From: Hofstenia miamia
Taxonomy: Eukaryota; Xenacoelomorpha; Acoela; Hofsteniidae
Direction: 5' to 3'
Assembly: GCA_900660155.1 (NCBI GenBank)
Contig: CABFPE010000042.1
Coordinates: 1,414,271 to 1,478,270, forward strand
DNA length: 64,000 nt
The stretch's first letter is position 1; each line of letters begins with the position of its first letter. Positions 10,330-23,339 of the stretch are shown one piece after another. The notes beneath the pieces were generated by a model. That model ran no database searches. It was not told where the DNA came from and saw only the letters and a program-made list of their open reading frames with translations. The position numbers and the translations under genes were made by a program.

Positions 10330-10692
10330 TCAAATTGAACTGATTCGGGGATACGTGGGTGGCCCTTGAACTGGAGGAATGAATCTGTAACTTGCGGAAA
10401 TGTTCAATGAGGAAATTTCACAAAACAAGACAATTTTGTCTAACTCAACTGACTGCTCAAAATCTTGCTCCAGTACAGCCAAACATGTAGATTCTCTACA
10501 CTTACATTTCATTGTCCTGATTTTGTTCACAATATGAATAGAATGAGACGAGTAGTAATAGGGGAATTCATGTCTGCATTTAGTCTTCTTGTTACAAGAT
10601 GCATTTAGTGCATTAGCAATGTGCAACTGGAGTAAATCCAGAAAATTGGAGTAATAGTTCAAATGTAGACACTCATACAGTGGCTCAACCAA
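10330..10692 (-). pseudogene. CR1-like LINE ORF2 connector
   Basis: A 120-codon open stretch includes KCRHEFPYYYSSHSIHIVN, the conserved connector between endonuclease and RT in Jockey/CR1-type LINEs. It ends FIPPVQGPPTYPRISSI just before the RT. Confidence 0.65.
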
Positions 10693-10699
10693 GTGACTG

Positions 10700-11449
10700 A
10701 AAATTAGAGTATTGAATCAAGATTCAGAAAGGACACTTGATGCCGACCATTGAGACCTTGCAAGTGAGCTGTAAAGTTGAATGCAACCAAATACAGGAAA
10801 ATAATCAGAATACGGAGATTTATCACCAAAGATGGAGAAAGGATCCGGATGGAAGATGCACAAAACGTTGATAGTATTGCATTGGAAAATCAGCTATTTG
10901 CAACAAACCGAATTTCTCCAGTTCAGATAGAAATGACTGCAATTCACTTGAGTTTGCATAAGCTGAGGCCCAGCAAATAGCGGTAAATTCAGATCGCCCA
11001 GGACAACAACAATTTTTTCACTTGAAACATCAGAGCGTACAGTAGCCCTAAACGCAGCCATGTGGTATCCCAGGCAAGGACTGATATCAGTAGGGTCAAC
11101 AATAACTGGAGCGGCTAGGAGGATTGCACAAGAGTACATAAAAAAGATAGAAATAATCATGTAAACGAATAACGGAACAGCTGAAATCAGAGTACTGAAA
11201 CATATCAAAAGTTTGCAGCAATGACCTTTCATTGACAGCAATAAGGACTCCGCCATGTTGTCCTGATTGTCTATCTGTGCAAGTGCAAACCAAAAAATTT
11301 GAAAGGCTAAGTACCTCAGAATCGGGAATGTCTTCATTCAGCCAGGTTTCAGTCAGGAAGAGAATGCCAATAATATTTCGTGAAAGAAGATCTGCCAGCT
11401 TTAGTTTTTGAGAAATTGAAACCAAGCTTTGTTCATTGAGCAAACACAT
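10700..11449 (-). pseudogene. CR1-like LINE endonuclease
   Basis: The N-terminal half (11096-11449) starts MCLLNEQSLVSISQKLKLAD and has FLTETWLNED with the metal-binding Glu, then QHGGVLIAVNE. The next frame (10894-11337) has VVLGDLNLPLF with the Gly-Asp-x-Asn motif. Only a frame break separates the halves. Confidence 0.75.
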
Positions 11450-11703
11450 TGTGGCATGCGGTAGTCAGCTGGATTTAGAAATTTCTCGTTGGCCATGGTA
11501 GAGCTTGAGTTTCCGAATTTTCAATTCTGATTTGAGGACACTATCTCGGACGGATACCTCATGCCGAAGTTTTAACAGGTACCGCAGTTTTGATTATCGG
11601 CTTGTGACAAGGTTTAGAAAGGTAAACTTTTCAGCATATATGATTTTGATAAGCACTTTGTTGCATCAAATTCCGAGTGAAATTCAATAAGGAGTGGCCA
11701 ATG

Positions 11704-12460
11704 TCATTTTGCACTGTCTTTGAATTTCCCGAGCCACCAGATGGATTTAATTGTAGTGCAATCTGCCTCATTCAGATGTGCCAGAACGTCCTTGATTTGG
11801 CTGATGCCCGATTTGGTATTAGAATTGAAAGTATTTTTTCCTTCTGGAATGCCATCAATTTTGATTTCACGAGCACAGTTATTATCTGGATGACGTGTTA
11901 TCTCCACCGCTTTAGGAGGGATAGAAATAGTTGTGTCAGTTAGCTGCGATGGTGTTTGTTTCCGTTGTTCATCAAATATCATTTTCACGATTGTATCAAT
12001 TTTGTCATCGATAGAGGTTAAAATAGTTTCCATGGTTTCATACACGGCAGTTTTCTTATCTAGACAGAGCTGGCATCGAAAAAGAATCAACTTAGCTTTT
12101 GAGANNNNNNNNNNNNNNNNNNNAAATAGTGGTGTCAGTTAGCTGCGATGGTGTTTGTTTCCGTTGTTCATCAAATATCATTTTCACGATTGTATCAATT
12201 TTGTCATCGATAGAGGTTAAAATAGTTTCCATGGTTTCATACACGGCAGTTTTCTTATCTAGACAGAGCTGGCATCGAAAAAGAATCAACTTAGCTTTTG
12301 AGATGTTAGGAATTAGTTCCGACGGTAGGCCAGAGCAGGCGTTGTAGAACCACACGTCACACACATCACATTGGATCCAGCTGTTTCCGCCGCTTTTGTC
12401 TTTGTAGCATTTCGCGCAGATGTCTCCAGACTGGTTGGAGCAAGCACGGGTTCGCGTCAT
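11704..12460 (-). pseudogene. CR1-like LINE ORF1 with PHD-type zinc finger
   Basis: It starts MTRTRACSNQSGDICAKCYK at 12460. The finger reads CAKC, then WIQCDVCDVWFYNAC, then FRCQLC, a PHD-like C4HC3 layout with Tyr where His is expected in WFHNAC. A coiled-coil-like segment (TMETILTSIDDKIDTIVKM) and then EIKIDGIPEGKNTF and IWWLGKFKD follow, resembling the C-terminal domain of such ORF1 proteins. The N run falls inside it and is flanked by a repeated 180-bp piece. Known CR1 ORF1 proteins with this finger act as nucleic-acid-binding partners in retrotransposition. Confidence 0.72.
11925..12303. repeat. 180-bp duplication around the N run at 12105-12123 (assembly overlap)
   Basis: Bases 11925-12104 and 12124-12303 are the same apart from one G/T difference seen near the start (AGTTGTG/AGTGGTG). 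The run of 19 N separates them, so a gap was opened between contigs that actually overlap. Confidence 0.85.
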
Positions 12461-12480
12461 AGTAGACCAGTTGATGAGAT

Positions 12481-15400
12481 GTCAAGAGATCGAGATGCAG
12501 GATGGTGGTGAACCAGCTGTGTACTTCGAATAGCCCCAGCAACAATGTATCTGAAGCCTAATTAAACTGTATAATAAACAGGTAATATCTTGTTCAGTAC
12601 GAGTTAGATGCTCAATTATTGCGATTAATTGAAACAAATTTCATTAAAGCATAAAAAGAGCATACATTTTAAATATTTCCCGCACATCTAAAAAGAAAGG
12701 AAGTGCTTTGAGAAAATCCGCTCTGTTCTGGTTAGTATATTATTGTACAAAATTGATTTTTGACTCTATAGTTATTGAGATAAATGTAGAGTTAGATTTA
12801 GCTTATCCTTGTACATTTTATGCTTAATCGTGGCGTAATATAGTCAGCTTCTTTCTATCTTATATCTTGCACACTGAATATTCAATGTAGATTCCGTCTT
12901 CCATGCGAGTCGAATCGAATTAGAGCATTGCAGGTGAAATAAGAAAAACGCGACAACCTTCTAGCTTTTCCGTCTAAAGCTAAAATATAAAGTTTCCAAC
13001 GTTGAACTTGCCTGTTTAGCCCATTTGCACATCCTAGAGTAGTTGATTGATAATGATAAAATCTGGATAAATTATGAAAAGCAATGTAATGTAAGTAAGC
13101 TTAGAAGGATACGACACTAAAACTATTTCTATTGTTTATATCACCGGTAATTCCGTAGTATATTTTTGTGTTTAAGGTAATAATGCTTATTTATATACAT
13201 GGATAACAGCAATAAGCAGTCGTCTAAAATATTCTCCGTTAGAAAATCCTGCCTACGTCCCTGTGAATGAGGGATGAGTTGGATTGCGCTCCATATAAAA
13301 TGCATTTTTCTATGAGTCTTTAACGAGTCCGGGTTCAACAGAAAGTCCTATTAATCAGTGAAGGAAAACTATTACGTGATAATATAAATGTAATTTGCAG
13401 ATTTTCTTGATTCAAAATGTTTTAGTGGATACAGATATTACAATGATGAAAAACAAACTGTCACAGAGTCACACAGTATGAGGAAAGTCATACAGACACA
13501 CATATTTTTATGCATGTAACCAGAGATAAGCAATGAGTCCGGGTTCATGTAAAATTTGTATTTATTCCTATCATAGGCGGATATGAGTTCAGCAAAAGGC
13601 CCATGTTAATTCCAGCTTTTTTCACATTTTTGCGAGGACAAGAGATGTTAATTTCAAGAATCGACTTGGTAATTTTAAATTAGATGATACCTTGCAGTCA
13701 TAAACTAATTGATGCATGTGCACAATTTTCTAAAATAAATCGTGGTAAGAAGTGGACCCGGATCTCATCTCTGATGTAACCAAATACACATACCTAGCTG
13801 TCTAGTTAACTTAATATATCTTTTATTTCCCTTTATCTGGAATGGTTACATATTAGCGTTTTTTACAAAGGGTTGAAAAACAGCGCCCAATTTTTAGTCT
13901 AAATGATCAACAGCAATTTGTGTTCCTTAAGGTTAAAAATATATTTACAAATATTTGCAAATTAGTTTTATCAATTTCAAGAGAACAAACATTATTTCAT
14001 TGAAAGAATCCCATTTGTTACGCCAAAGTGTAATGCTTTGAGTTATGCAAAATCTCATTTTGACCGGAACTACACGTTAGAAATATATTTGCATTTCTTT
14101 AATTAAATATGAACATAAATGATAAAATAGTTGTGTTTCTTCATCAATAGAGCAGAATTGATCTCTAAGATTCTAGGAAACAGTTCTTAGGAAACGGGTT
14201 TCTTTCACAAAGAACCCATCTAGCATAAACGAGATCCTATTTTTCAACCTTTAAAATTGTTAATAATTTCATTAAATTCTATTTTTCAAATTGTATTCGC
14301 TACTTTTTTATGAAACTGAAATGAAGAGGGTACACTTCAATGATTCTATGTTAAATCATGATTTAAATCTATCATGAAATAGTTGATTTATATCAAATCA
14401 TCTGCAATGGTATGCAGAGACGGATTTAAAAAATAATTTGTCGTGAGTGTGTGACCTACTATTAGAGTCATGGGACCCAAGGTCAAATAAAGAATTTCTG
14501 CATATAGACTTTTATTGCAACTCTTTATATGAATTTTTCTTATTTTACACAGGGCCGGCTCCCTATTTCGTCTATATTATCCACACTTTACACTATGCAA
14601 TATTTTGGGATAATTCCCTGCATTCGCTAAGTTTTAAGTGGACTTCCTCTTTCTGATTATAGATCCTTACACAAGACCTGAAAAATCGATTGCAAGGGAA
14701 ATTCTTGATGAACATTACTGTACTGGTAGACGTAATATAAATATGCAAAGCTAGAGCGAAGTCCTTCAATTGACTTAGTTATTCAAGGTCAACACCTCGC
14801 GTAAACGCCTCAAATGTGTAAGCTCTTTGACTGTGACAATTCTATATTGAGCATGGCTTGAAGAGTGTTTTTGCTTATACAATTGTAGAATGTTGGGCAT
14901 TGAAGAGATAGCAAACGTTGTTATCCTAACAACTTTTAAAAGTGATGTTAAGTAATCTAGAGGTTGAAAATGTTCTTATACAAAATTGATTAGAAAAATG
15001 TCTGCTTTATTTTACTTGTCTGAAACAATTTACTTTTTAAGACAATAGAATTAAATTTAAATATAAAAAAGAGTTAAAGCAAATTTATTGCTAGATGAAT
15101 AAAAACAATTTTTATACTTAAATCAATTTTTTCCAATAATCATTCTAGTCAATTGAGGAATTTTTGTAACAAAATTAATTGCTTTTTAATACATTTGCCT
15201 AACTTATGTGCAATGCAAAACAGTTATTTGACAGAAAATGTAAAATGTTGAGAAATGGTTTAGCGATAAACTAAAACAGGAAAATGTCAATATATCTTTC
15301 ACAAGAGTTTAATGAAATATTGTTATACAGACATTGAAAATATTATAGAATATCTCTATTCCAATTTCAAGGTTGTTATTAAATCATACGTTTGATTTTC

Positions 15401-16600
15401 GCAAGAAATGCTGGTTTATTCTAGCTATATTGTATGCCGCACTATATAAATTATGAAACGGTAATGATGATATTAATGAAAAACTTAATACTAATGTTTG
15501 TATTAATAAAATGAGAAAATAAGCAAAATATAAAGGTAGTTCATGGGGGAATTCATGATTCAAAATATTTAATTGAACGTGCGTTTATGAATGCAGATTT
15601 GGAGTGATGAAATATAAACACAGATTCACACAGTATGATCAAAGTCAATCGGACATACACGGTTATAGATATGGAAGAATTTAAAACTGCATATATCCAT
15701 TTGAAAAATGATGCATGAATACGTGCATCATAATGCTTTACAATATGTATCCATTCCATGCGTTTCAAATTTGATGAACTTAGTAATATAGTTTTTTTCA
15801 AATGTAATGCACTGATTTTCGAATCCAGTAGCAGTGAGTAAAATGGGTGTAGTAATCGGGTTATTAAATAGAAATTCATGCTGATAAACAAATGCAAACC
15901 TGCATTTCGAGCGAGATAGCTTGAGGTTATTCATATAATTTAATGTTTACTACAACTATTGAGAAAAATGATGCCATTTTATGTATATTGTAATGTCAAG
16001 CAGTATTCTCCACCAATTTTTTATGCTTATCATAATTACATGGACTAAGCACTATTTTCTAAGATGAAAACATTTTAAAAGATATGAAAGAATTTTCTGT
16101 AGGACAATTTTGTTTATAAAATTAGGCCTCGTTTTTCAGTTTGAATATTTTTTTAAGATTCTGTTTAATTTGCAGTAAAAACAATAACTTAGCAAAGATT
16201 AACCTCAAAGAGAATCAAGATAAGAATTTTTCAAATTGTTTAACCCAAGTTTCACTTTCTAGTATTATTATAACAACAATTTCCTTTGCTTTTTGATCCA
16301 CAGCGTTAGATGCATTATCTTAATTCCCGATGCAAATGAAATTCAATATACATTTGAGTTAAATAATTATAGGTAATTCAGATGACCAATAAATGACAAA
16401 CTAGCATTGGCTTATTACTAATGTAATGCTTTATTATGAAAATTATTTAAAGAGAATCATAAATATAACAATGCAGCTTACTATTATTATTTCTTACGGT
16501 TTCCTAAGCTGGAGTTAGACAATATAAGAGCAGTCTTAGGCTTTTAAAATCATTGCAGCTTCCAATTGTCTCTTGTGCGTCTTGCCTACATTTAAAAAAG
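12481..16600. other. 4.1-kb stretch with no gene recognised
   Basis: AT-rich, with only short random frames. Two segments, about 13455-13505 and 15600-15660, share the words CACACAGTATGA and AAAGTCA in order and may be copies of a dispersed repeat. A lone GGGCCGGCTCCCTATTT near 14552 resembles a transposon terminus, but no partner was found. Confidence 0.4.
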
Positions 16601-17745
16601 CTCCGTAGTCTACGTAGACTAGCTCCACAGTCTCTATATTTTTCTACTTACACTTTAAATGTGTATTTATTCCTTCACTCGTTTTGGTAATTTTCTACAG
16701 TAGCATCTTTTGGTACTGTTATATCTATCAATTTTTTCCATTTTGCTCTCCTTATTTCTGGATTCAAACTTTTGGAATCATATTATTCTGTATTTTCAAT
16801 GGAATTCTCATTTTCGTATTCTCTGTTAATCTAAATGGTTAATGAATCTGATTTATCTCCTAGATTTAGCCCATATTGCTTGCTCAAGCTCCAGTTTATG
16901 ATGGATCCTACTTTGTACTCTTTCTGTGTCAACTTTTTACACCCAATCGCATGGTTCCCTAAAAGCATGTTTGTTTCCATGCTGTCATTTTCAGTGCTTC
17001 TGTATTTTCAATTAGGGCTTTTGATCTATCACAGTTTACTGTATTCCTCCACCATTCTCCATCCCGTATGCCAATATCTCATTTGTATTTGCTCCAATCT
17101 GCTTCTCTGATTCACTCTCTGCTTTTCTCATTCTCAATAAATTAACTATCACAAACATTAATGTCTTAATTAGTTGCTTAGATCAGTTTTAATGTTTTTG
17201 GCTACTACTCATTGAACACTCAGCCGATCTTTACCTCATTGGTGCCTTAACATACAATTTATTAACTCTTCCTTCATTTTGTCCACCTAGATTTTGGTGC
17301 ACACCTCTTACTCCTCTTTTGTATTTCTCATTTCCCCATTATTTATTCTATCAATCATCAGTACATGTATCTATCACTAACTTCTATCATCCTCTCATTG
17401 TTGTAATCAAACTTTCTGCCGCTGATCAATGTAACTGTCGCAAACTTACCTAAATCAAAACTCCAACGCCTACTCCTGTTTGTCTTTGCCAAGTTCTCAA
17501 CTTGCGTATTCCTTGAACTAGAATACATCTTCAATTCATTCATGTACCATCGCTTTTCTCTTACTTATATCATACGCCATCTACCTCAATTTTTCAGTAA
17601 TTGGTATTAGGCAAACTACAAACAGTAGTAGTGCTATGTTTTCTCTTTGGAATATGCCTTGTCTAAGCCTGAATCTGCGCTCCTCTATTTCAATATGCCG
17701 CTTTTCCAAATAGTTTTCTAGAAACCCAATATTATCGATTGCAAA
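16600..17745 (-). mobile_element. Older copy of the RLE LINE, 3' two-thirds
   Basis: On the minus strand it aligns by eye with 6900-8345 of the plus-strand copy. MNELKMYSSSR (17543 downward) matches YMDDLKMYASSR, a frame with FDLGKFATVTLISG follows, and the endonuclease region (GATAGATATAACAGTACCAA, 16710-16730) matches IDIAVP. It is more diverged than the 5.5-kb copy, has large deletions and no long frame. Confidence 0.7.
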
Positions 17746-20025
17746 TAAAGTTTATCAAAATTAAAATACATTAACAAAATTTATAATTTAACAATCATTA
17801 TATTGGAAAATGACATTTTAATGCATTTAGACTAAAATATTTTTACTATATAAGTTAATAATATAGACAAATCCCAGAAGAAATTTACGTTTATTGTTTC
17901 AATATTGCCATTGTTTTGAAATATTTTGTGCCTGAATACGTTTGAACAATTATGGTTCATAAATGGCTAAAATTTAATTAGTATTGGTCAACGCTTTTCA
18001 TAAATATCTCTTGATTTTGAATCAAATTTTATACTCCACTTACTTCTACTGCAATGCTTTATTCTATTGCCAATGCATTTGACATAAATTATATAATGAT
18101 GAAGTTAATGAAAATTCATATACATGTATTCTGAATATTTAGAAATTCACAATGCAAAGTAGTTAAAAAAATTTCGCTTCTGTAGTGTAGATTTTTTTTG
18201 CAAAATAGGCTTCCACCGTTCAATGTTATACCCAGTTGAAAATTGCATGCTGAAACCTACAGTCACTCAGTAATAGCATTAACTACAGTTTTATTTGAAC
18301 AATTGTAAGTTCTAAAAATGTTTGCATATAGTTGATGTACATATCAGTAAACACTTACAAATTGTGCATTGCCTACAGCTGATATTCACGTGTCTACTCA
18401 ACATTAATAGATATATTGTTGATAAAAACTATTAATGTTAGGGTAACTTGAACTGAACAGTTCTGCTAAGAGTGATATAAGTTGTAGACAATGAATATGA
18501 ATTGTATGGCCACAAAAGACACTTAGGTTTGACATACCTGTTGTGGCGGCGCATTAATCTTAAATTCAATATCATTAAATTTATGGAATAAATATAAATA
18601 TTATAATAACCACAGTTTGAGAGATATCAAAAATTAGGTCAAATTTTACCTATTCAAAAATCCAGAATCATAAAATAATTAAGATTGCGTAATGTCGAAC
18701 TGTGATCTATGTAATTAAATACTCTTTCATGTTTGTACTCTTCCATCTGCACTCGTCTCTTCATGGGCTTTTGCGTTATTACGCACGATATTAATTCTAC
18801 GACATATTTATATTAAACGCAGAATTTTGCGATAAATTGAGTGACATTGAGTTCAATACTAATTCAAAGTACACAAAATTTTCAATAGTTTTACCTGTAT
18901 TGTTATATTCTATCAAGTATATATTGTGATGGAATCGATAATGATATTTAAAAACCTAAAACTATAGATCTGAAAAATATATAAAATTAATTGCAAATAT
19001 TCAACAATATATTAGTCTTACAAAAAGAAAGGTTTTGTCATTAAACGCATCTCTAAGCCCCTTGGCGAAGCAAATACGTAAGATGACAAATACCCTGATG
19101 TTAATAGCTTAATTTCAAAATTTCCCATATTTACTGACTATTTCCAAATATAGTAAGTTCTTGGAGACATTAATACAGGCATACTACTGATTCCACTTGG
19201 AATGGTGCTTTCCCTACAGAAAATTTCGAAAAATGATTCTCTCATTTTTTCCAATAAATACAAAAAGTTTCTTAGCAATTATTAAGCAACCGCTTTTCAG
19301 AAATTTATCTGAAATTCGATTGCTTAGCACAATCTTCAAAAATAGTGCTTAGCATTTTCAATGTCTTACTATAGTAAATAAGCTGTTTGGTTGTTGGCTA
19401 CTGCCGATAGTAAAGCTCTCAAGCTGTGACTATTATTAAATATACAAATATTAATCGGAAACTAAACTTACATTTTCTTTGGGTTGTACATCTAAAAAAT
19501 TTGTAAAAATAACATTCTTCTTGATTATTATAATTAGCTTAATTATTTAAAATTTCGATTGGGGGTTAGTGAATCTTTAGCATTAATTTTTCTGTAACAT
19601 TTAGTAATTACAATTATTCGAGTATTGAAAAAGAGGTCTCGAACTGGGGGTATCCAAAGCGACCTAAATTATAGGCCATGCACTGCAAGAAAGATAAATT
19701 ATTGAATGCTGATGCTTTAATTATGTTTGAAAATAATGCGACCATGCATAAACACTGGGGTTTCCTGAAATTTACACCAGTAAACTTAAACTTTCAATCC
19801 TTCACTAAATTTATCTTTCTCGCTGTGCACGGCTGTTATATATATCACTTTGGGGTATCATATCAGTAATTTTGAACCTCATGATTCTTAGCAAATCAGA
19901 ATTTGAAAATTGAATGATCTTAGCTGATTATTAAATTTCTATGTAAGAATGAAGTTGCATTTTTGTAGGTTTAGGGTCTAAACTTCTGCCATGTACAGTT
20001 TATCTATGTTTGATTTAAGTTGATG
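17746..20025. other. 2.3-kb stretch with no gene recognised
   Basis: AT-rich sequence with only short frames. No splice-flanked coding segment, repeat end or RNA gene was recognised. Confidence 0.4.
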
Positions 20026-20612
20026 GTCTCTCTGCTTCTATTTTATTCCTTATCTCTCTGTCTAGATCCCTCAGCTCATTCTTGTTCAATCTAACTATTA
20101 CTGCTACGTATCTCTACACTAGTATCGCCCGTGTACTAATTGCCCTTATGCTTTTCTGTCCATTTAATGCTGACTTCTGTAGTAATTTCTTTGCCCTCCT
20201 CTTGTATTCTTTTCTTAGTCTCGTCTTAATTTCCTCATAATCTGTTCTATCTCTCTTTATCAATCCTAAGTGTTTGTGCACCTCCTTCACTTTCTCAATT
20301 TTATCCCGACTGTTCGTCCTTAAGCCATCTTCATATGTACACAGTACACTTCCTCTTATCATTCCTAATTCAAGCTCCAATGCACACTCATTACCAGCCT
20401 TCTCCAATGCCTCTTCATTTTTCTTCGACTTCTACTCTATGCCTGTTTCCCTTAGCTTTTCTGTGATTGGAATTACGCTAACTGCAAACAGTAGTAATGC
20501 CCACAGCCTCTCTCTTTCTCTCTGTCTTTCTTTTCATCCTCTTTGTCCAACATTATTTTCATTCCTTTGGCGTTAGCCTGCTTTGTTCTAAGCAACTAAT
20601 CAACCTGTTTGA
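20026..20612 (-). mobile_element. RLE LINE fragment, RT region with internal deletion
   Basis: The minus frame at 20114-20407 reads GLRTNSRDKIEKVKEV, then RLRKEYKRRAKKLLQKSALN and GQKSIRAISTRAILV, matching residues around 7270-7420 of the 5.5-kb copy. The right end matches the sequence around 6690-6720 of that copy. The RT segment with the catalytic boxes between them is mostly missing. Confidence 0.72.
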
Positions 20613-21903
20613 AATCAATGAAGTTAGCAGTTCCAAATACTTTGTGAATGTTTATCCGCAATAACCTGCGCATTTATACAACCCTTGTGTGAACTTGCGT
20701 TTCAATATTTGAGATTTCAATGTAATATTCATTTAAATATTTGAATTTCTTCGATTATAAGTAAGAATAGCATTTTCTTAAAGATCTTAAAATAAACTTT
20801 TTTCCATGTTAGGATCTGCAATTTCATCAGCGATTTCACTTTCGTAAAGAGTTAACTCAATTTCTTTGATAATAGCATTAATTAATTCACATTTCAAATA
20901 GAGGAAAAATTCATAGTATTTTGTTTACACTATTATTAACATTCACTGATGTGCCAGTCCAGTGATCCTTATTATGGAAAAAAATTTAAACAATGGAAGA
21001 AATACATATAGTTTGCTGAAAGATTATTTGAACAGTTCATTATAACCATCATTCCCTGTCGAAGTATTTTTACTCTTCAAATATAAAGCAAAAATCAGCA
21101 AGCTGACAAAAACTAACTATATGAAGTAGAGAGATGCTTCAAAACATTATTTCAACAAAGGTCTTTTCGTAATATTTGTATTATATATATTTTTTGATTA
21201 TGTATGCACATATATATATATATAATACATGCAACCATACTTACTTCCAAAATAATTTATGGAATAATCATAATAAGAATGCAAATGTGGGATAAATTCT
21301 ATTTTTATATTACAAAATTAAGCCAAAAATAAGTACTTTTAAAATGTCCATTTTTAAAAATTCAATACGTCAGATTTATAAATGAAAATTTGCAATCACT
21401 GAAATATTTCATACAAATCCGAAACCCTCTCAAAATGTATCCACTAGAGTTCTTGAACAACAAGTTTCCAAGTTGTCTCAATAGCTTTACTAAAAAGAAC
21501 TTTACTGAGGATTAATTTGAATATTGTATTCATGTCTGTATTTATATATGTATTACATTCTGTACATTAAGTTTTACAGAAAGCCTTACTCAAATCCAGG
21601 ATTGTATGAAAATATATTATATTTAAATAAATTGGCAATAAATATATTTAAATATATTTATTTTTCAACGTGAACAATTTTTTTTGACAATAATTTTAAT
21701 TTTGTGAAAACTACCGTGAGTAAATTATTGTCCAATAGCGTACTGTCGTATACCGCCGTTTATTTTTCGCAAAAAATAATTTTAATATGTTTTCATACAA
21801 CCCTGCTCAAACCTTTAAATTTATAATTTGTATTTGGGGTCGTGGCGTTTCTATTATATCAATGGAAAGAATTATTGAGCCACAATTTTACAATATGTAC
21901 ATG
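20613..21903. other. 1.3-kb stretch with no gene recognised; TA run at 21208-21224
   Basis: AT-rich sequence. A short TA microsatellite lies near 21208-21224. No coding signal was recognised. Confidence 0.4.
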
Positions 21904-21911
21904 TGTACAAT

Positions 21912-22762
21912 CAGTGGCAGTGGAATAGATTTTTTATTGGGGGTGGGGCTCAATTCAAAACTTAAATGGCATGAGGGTTAGGGTTGGGGTTGTCACCATT
22001 TTGTCGAGCGGTTATTTAAATCACTGATATAATGGCTACTGATATTTTAAACCACTGAATGCTAACGAAAATTTCAGGTGTCAAACTTTCAAAGTTTGAA
22101 TTAAGAAAACCAAGTAAGCAAGAAGCAATCAAAATCAGTACATACAAAATAAAAAAAACTGCGTAACTAGGAAATCCAAACAATAATATAAAAATAAATG
22201 ACAAAAAAATATGAATAAGCAATAAAAATACACCGTTATTACCAAAATAAGCAATGCGTCGCTTTTTATTAATAAAACTTTTCGCTACTTTTTCATGTTT
22301 TAGCATATCCAGTAGATCTTGATAAATTTTCAATATCATCAAATTGCTTAGGCAAACATGGCCCACAGTACCTCTTAGATGGCTCTTGATGTAGCGCAAA
22401 GATGAAAACGATCATTCATCAGTACAATTTTAAGTATAACTTGATTAACTTATGAATCTGAGGATATATTACCTTAGCACAAGCAGTTTCATTCATATAC
22501 TGTTGTACAGTTGCAAATGACGTAACTGAAGGAATTTTCTTATCCGAGTTCATTTAATTATAAACTAACTTGAAGCTTTTGATAATTTTAATTTCATTTT
22601 CTAAACTATTTACATCAGAAAACATTTATTGCATATCGAAAAAATATATTTTATTTTTTTATGTTAATATTAATGTGCTCTAAATATTAAATGGAGTGCC
22701 CACTAGATCCGGCCTCTGCGATATTGGAGGGCTAAAGCCCCCCCCCCGTTCCGCCACCCATG
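21912..22762 (-). mobile_element. hAT transposon derivative, 851 bp, with perfect 8-bp target duplication
   Basis: TGTACAAT is present on both sides (21904-21911 and 22763-22770). The ends are imperfect inverted repeats: CAGTGGCAGTGGAATAG on the left, and CATGGGTGGCGGAACGGG reading in from the right. Inside, on the minus strand, SFSSLRYIKSHLRGTVG and HVCLSNLMILKI (about 22310-22410) match the conserved C-terminal block of hAT transposases, next to the dimerisation region. Eight-base duplications are the hAT hallmark. The rest of the transposase is missing, so this is an internally deleted, non-autonomous copy. Confidence 0.85.
22016..22399 (-). pseudogene. hAT transposase C-terminal remnant
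   Basis: A 127-codon frame starts MRYIKSHLRGTVGHVCLSNL, the conserved hAT C-terminal motif, followed by an EKVAKSFINKK segment. Beyond about residue 50 it becomes a hydrophobic run (VFLLLIHIFLSFIFILLFGF) that does not fit hAT proteins and is probably chance reading of AT-rich DNA. It is not a host gene. Confidence 0.65.
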
Positions 22763-23339
22763 TGTACAATCCATAGTCCTAAATTCTAAATATTGTTAAA
22801 TAACCAATTATGTAAGTAACAAAAAATGGAAGAACTGCTACATTCTATCCTTTAGAAAAATAATAACTTTGTTTTGGAATATGCATAGACTTTTAAATAC
22901 ATGTATTGAGAAGTCTAGGGTATGTGTTACTAAAATCAAAATAATTGAATGTTGGTGTAGAAATGAATTTAAATATACTAAAACTCAAAGGTTATCTCAA
23001 TGTGAATAAACAAAATTTAACGTGCACAGCTGTCCTGAAATTATGTCAACAAAATGAAGAGACACATCACAAACAATGATTCTCAAATAATTATTTACTC
23101 TCTCATGTGAATAAAGAGCGAAAATGTATGTGCAACTAAATTTAAAGTTCTCGTATCAAATTCAGTTTTTTAACAAAATCTGTACAAATATGTGGAACAT
23201 GGAATGCTGTATATACACATATACGGATTTATAATTACTAAAACTTTATATATATTTAAACAAGTTTACGTATATATATATGTATATANTTTGTCATCAC
23301 TCTGTTAATGGCTATTGTTATCGTATTCATCATATCAAG

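Larger units (their letters stand above)
8940..12480 (-). mobile_element. CR1-like LINE with PHD-finger ORF1, nearly full length but broken
   Basis: Reading right to left: ORF1 (12460 to about 11700) with a PHD-type zinc finger; an endonuclease (11449 to about 10700) with LFLTETWLNEDIPDSEVL, a GGVLIAV strand and VLGDLNLPLF; a connector with RHEFPYYYSSHSIHIVNKIR; and the reverse transcriptase (10330 to about 8980) with SGVPQGSVLGLLLFILFIDD and the C-terminal thumb FYASPCWYPSTP. An ORF1 with a PHD-like finger plus an APE/RT ORF2 is the CR1-type layout. The catalytic box reads FTDN instead of FADD, and several frame breaks are present, so it is dead. Part of ORF1 is doubled around the N run at 12105-12123. 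Confidence 0.82.

Noticed and set aside
14552-14575. hAT-like terminus GGGCCGGCTCCC
   Set aside because: No matching inverted end or target duplication was found nearby.
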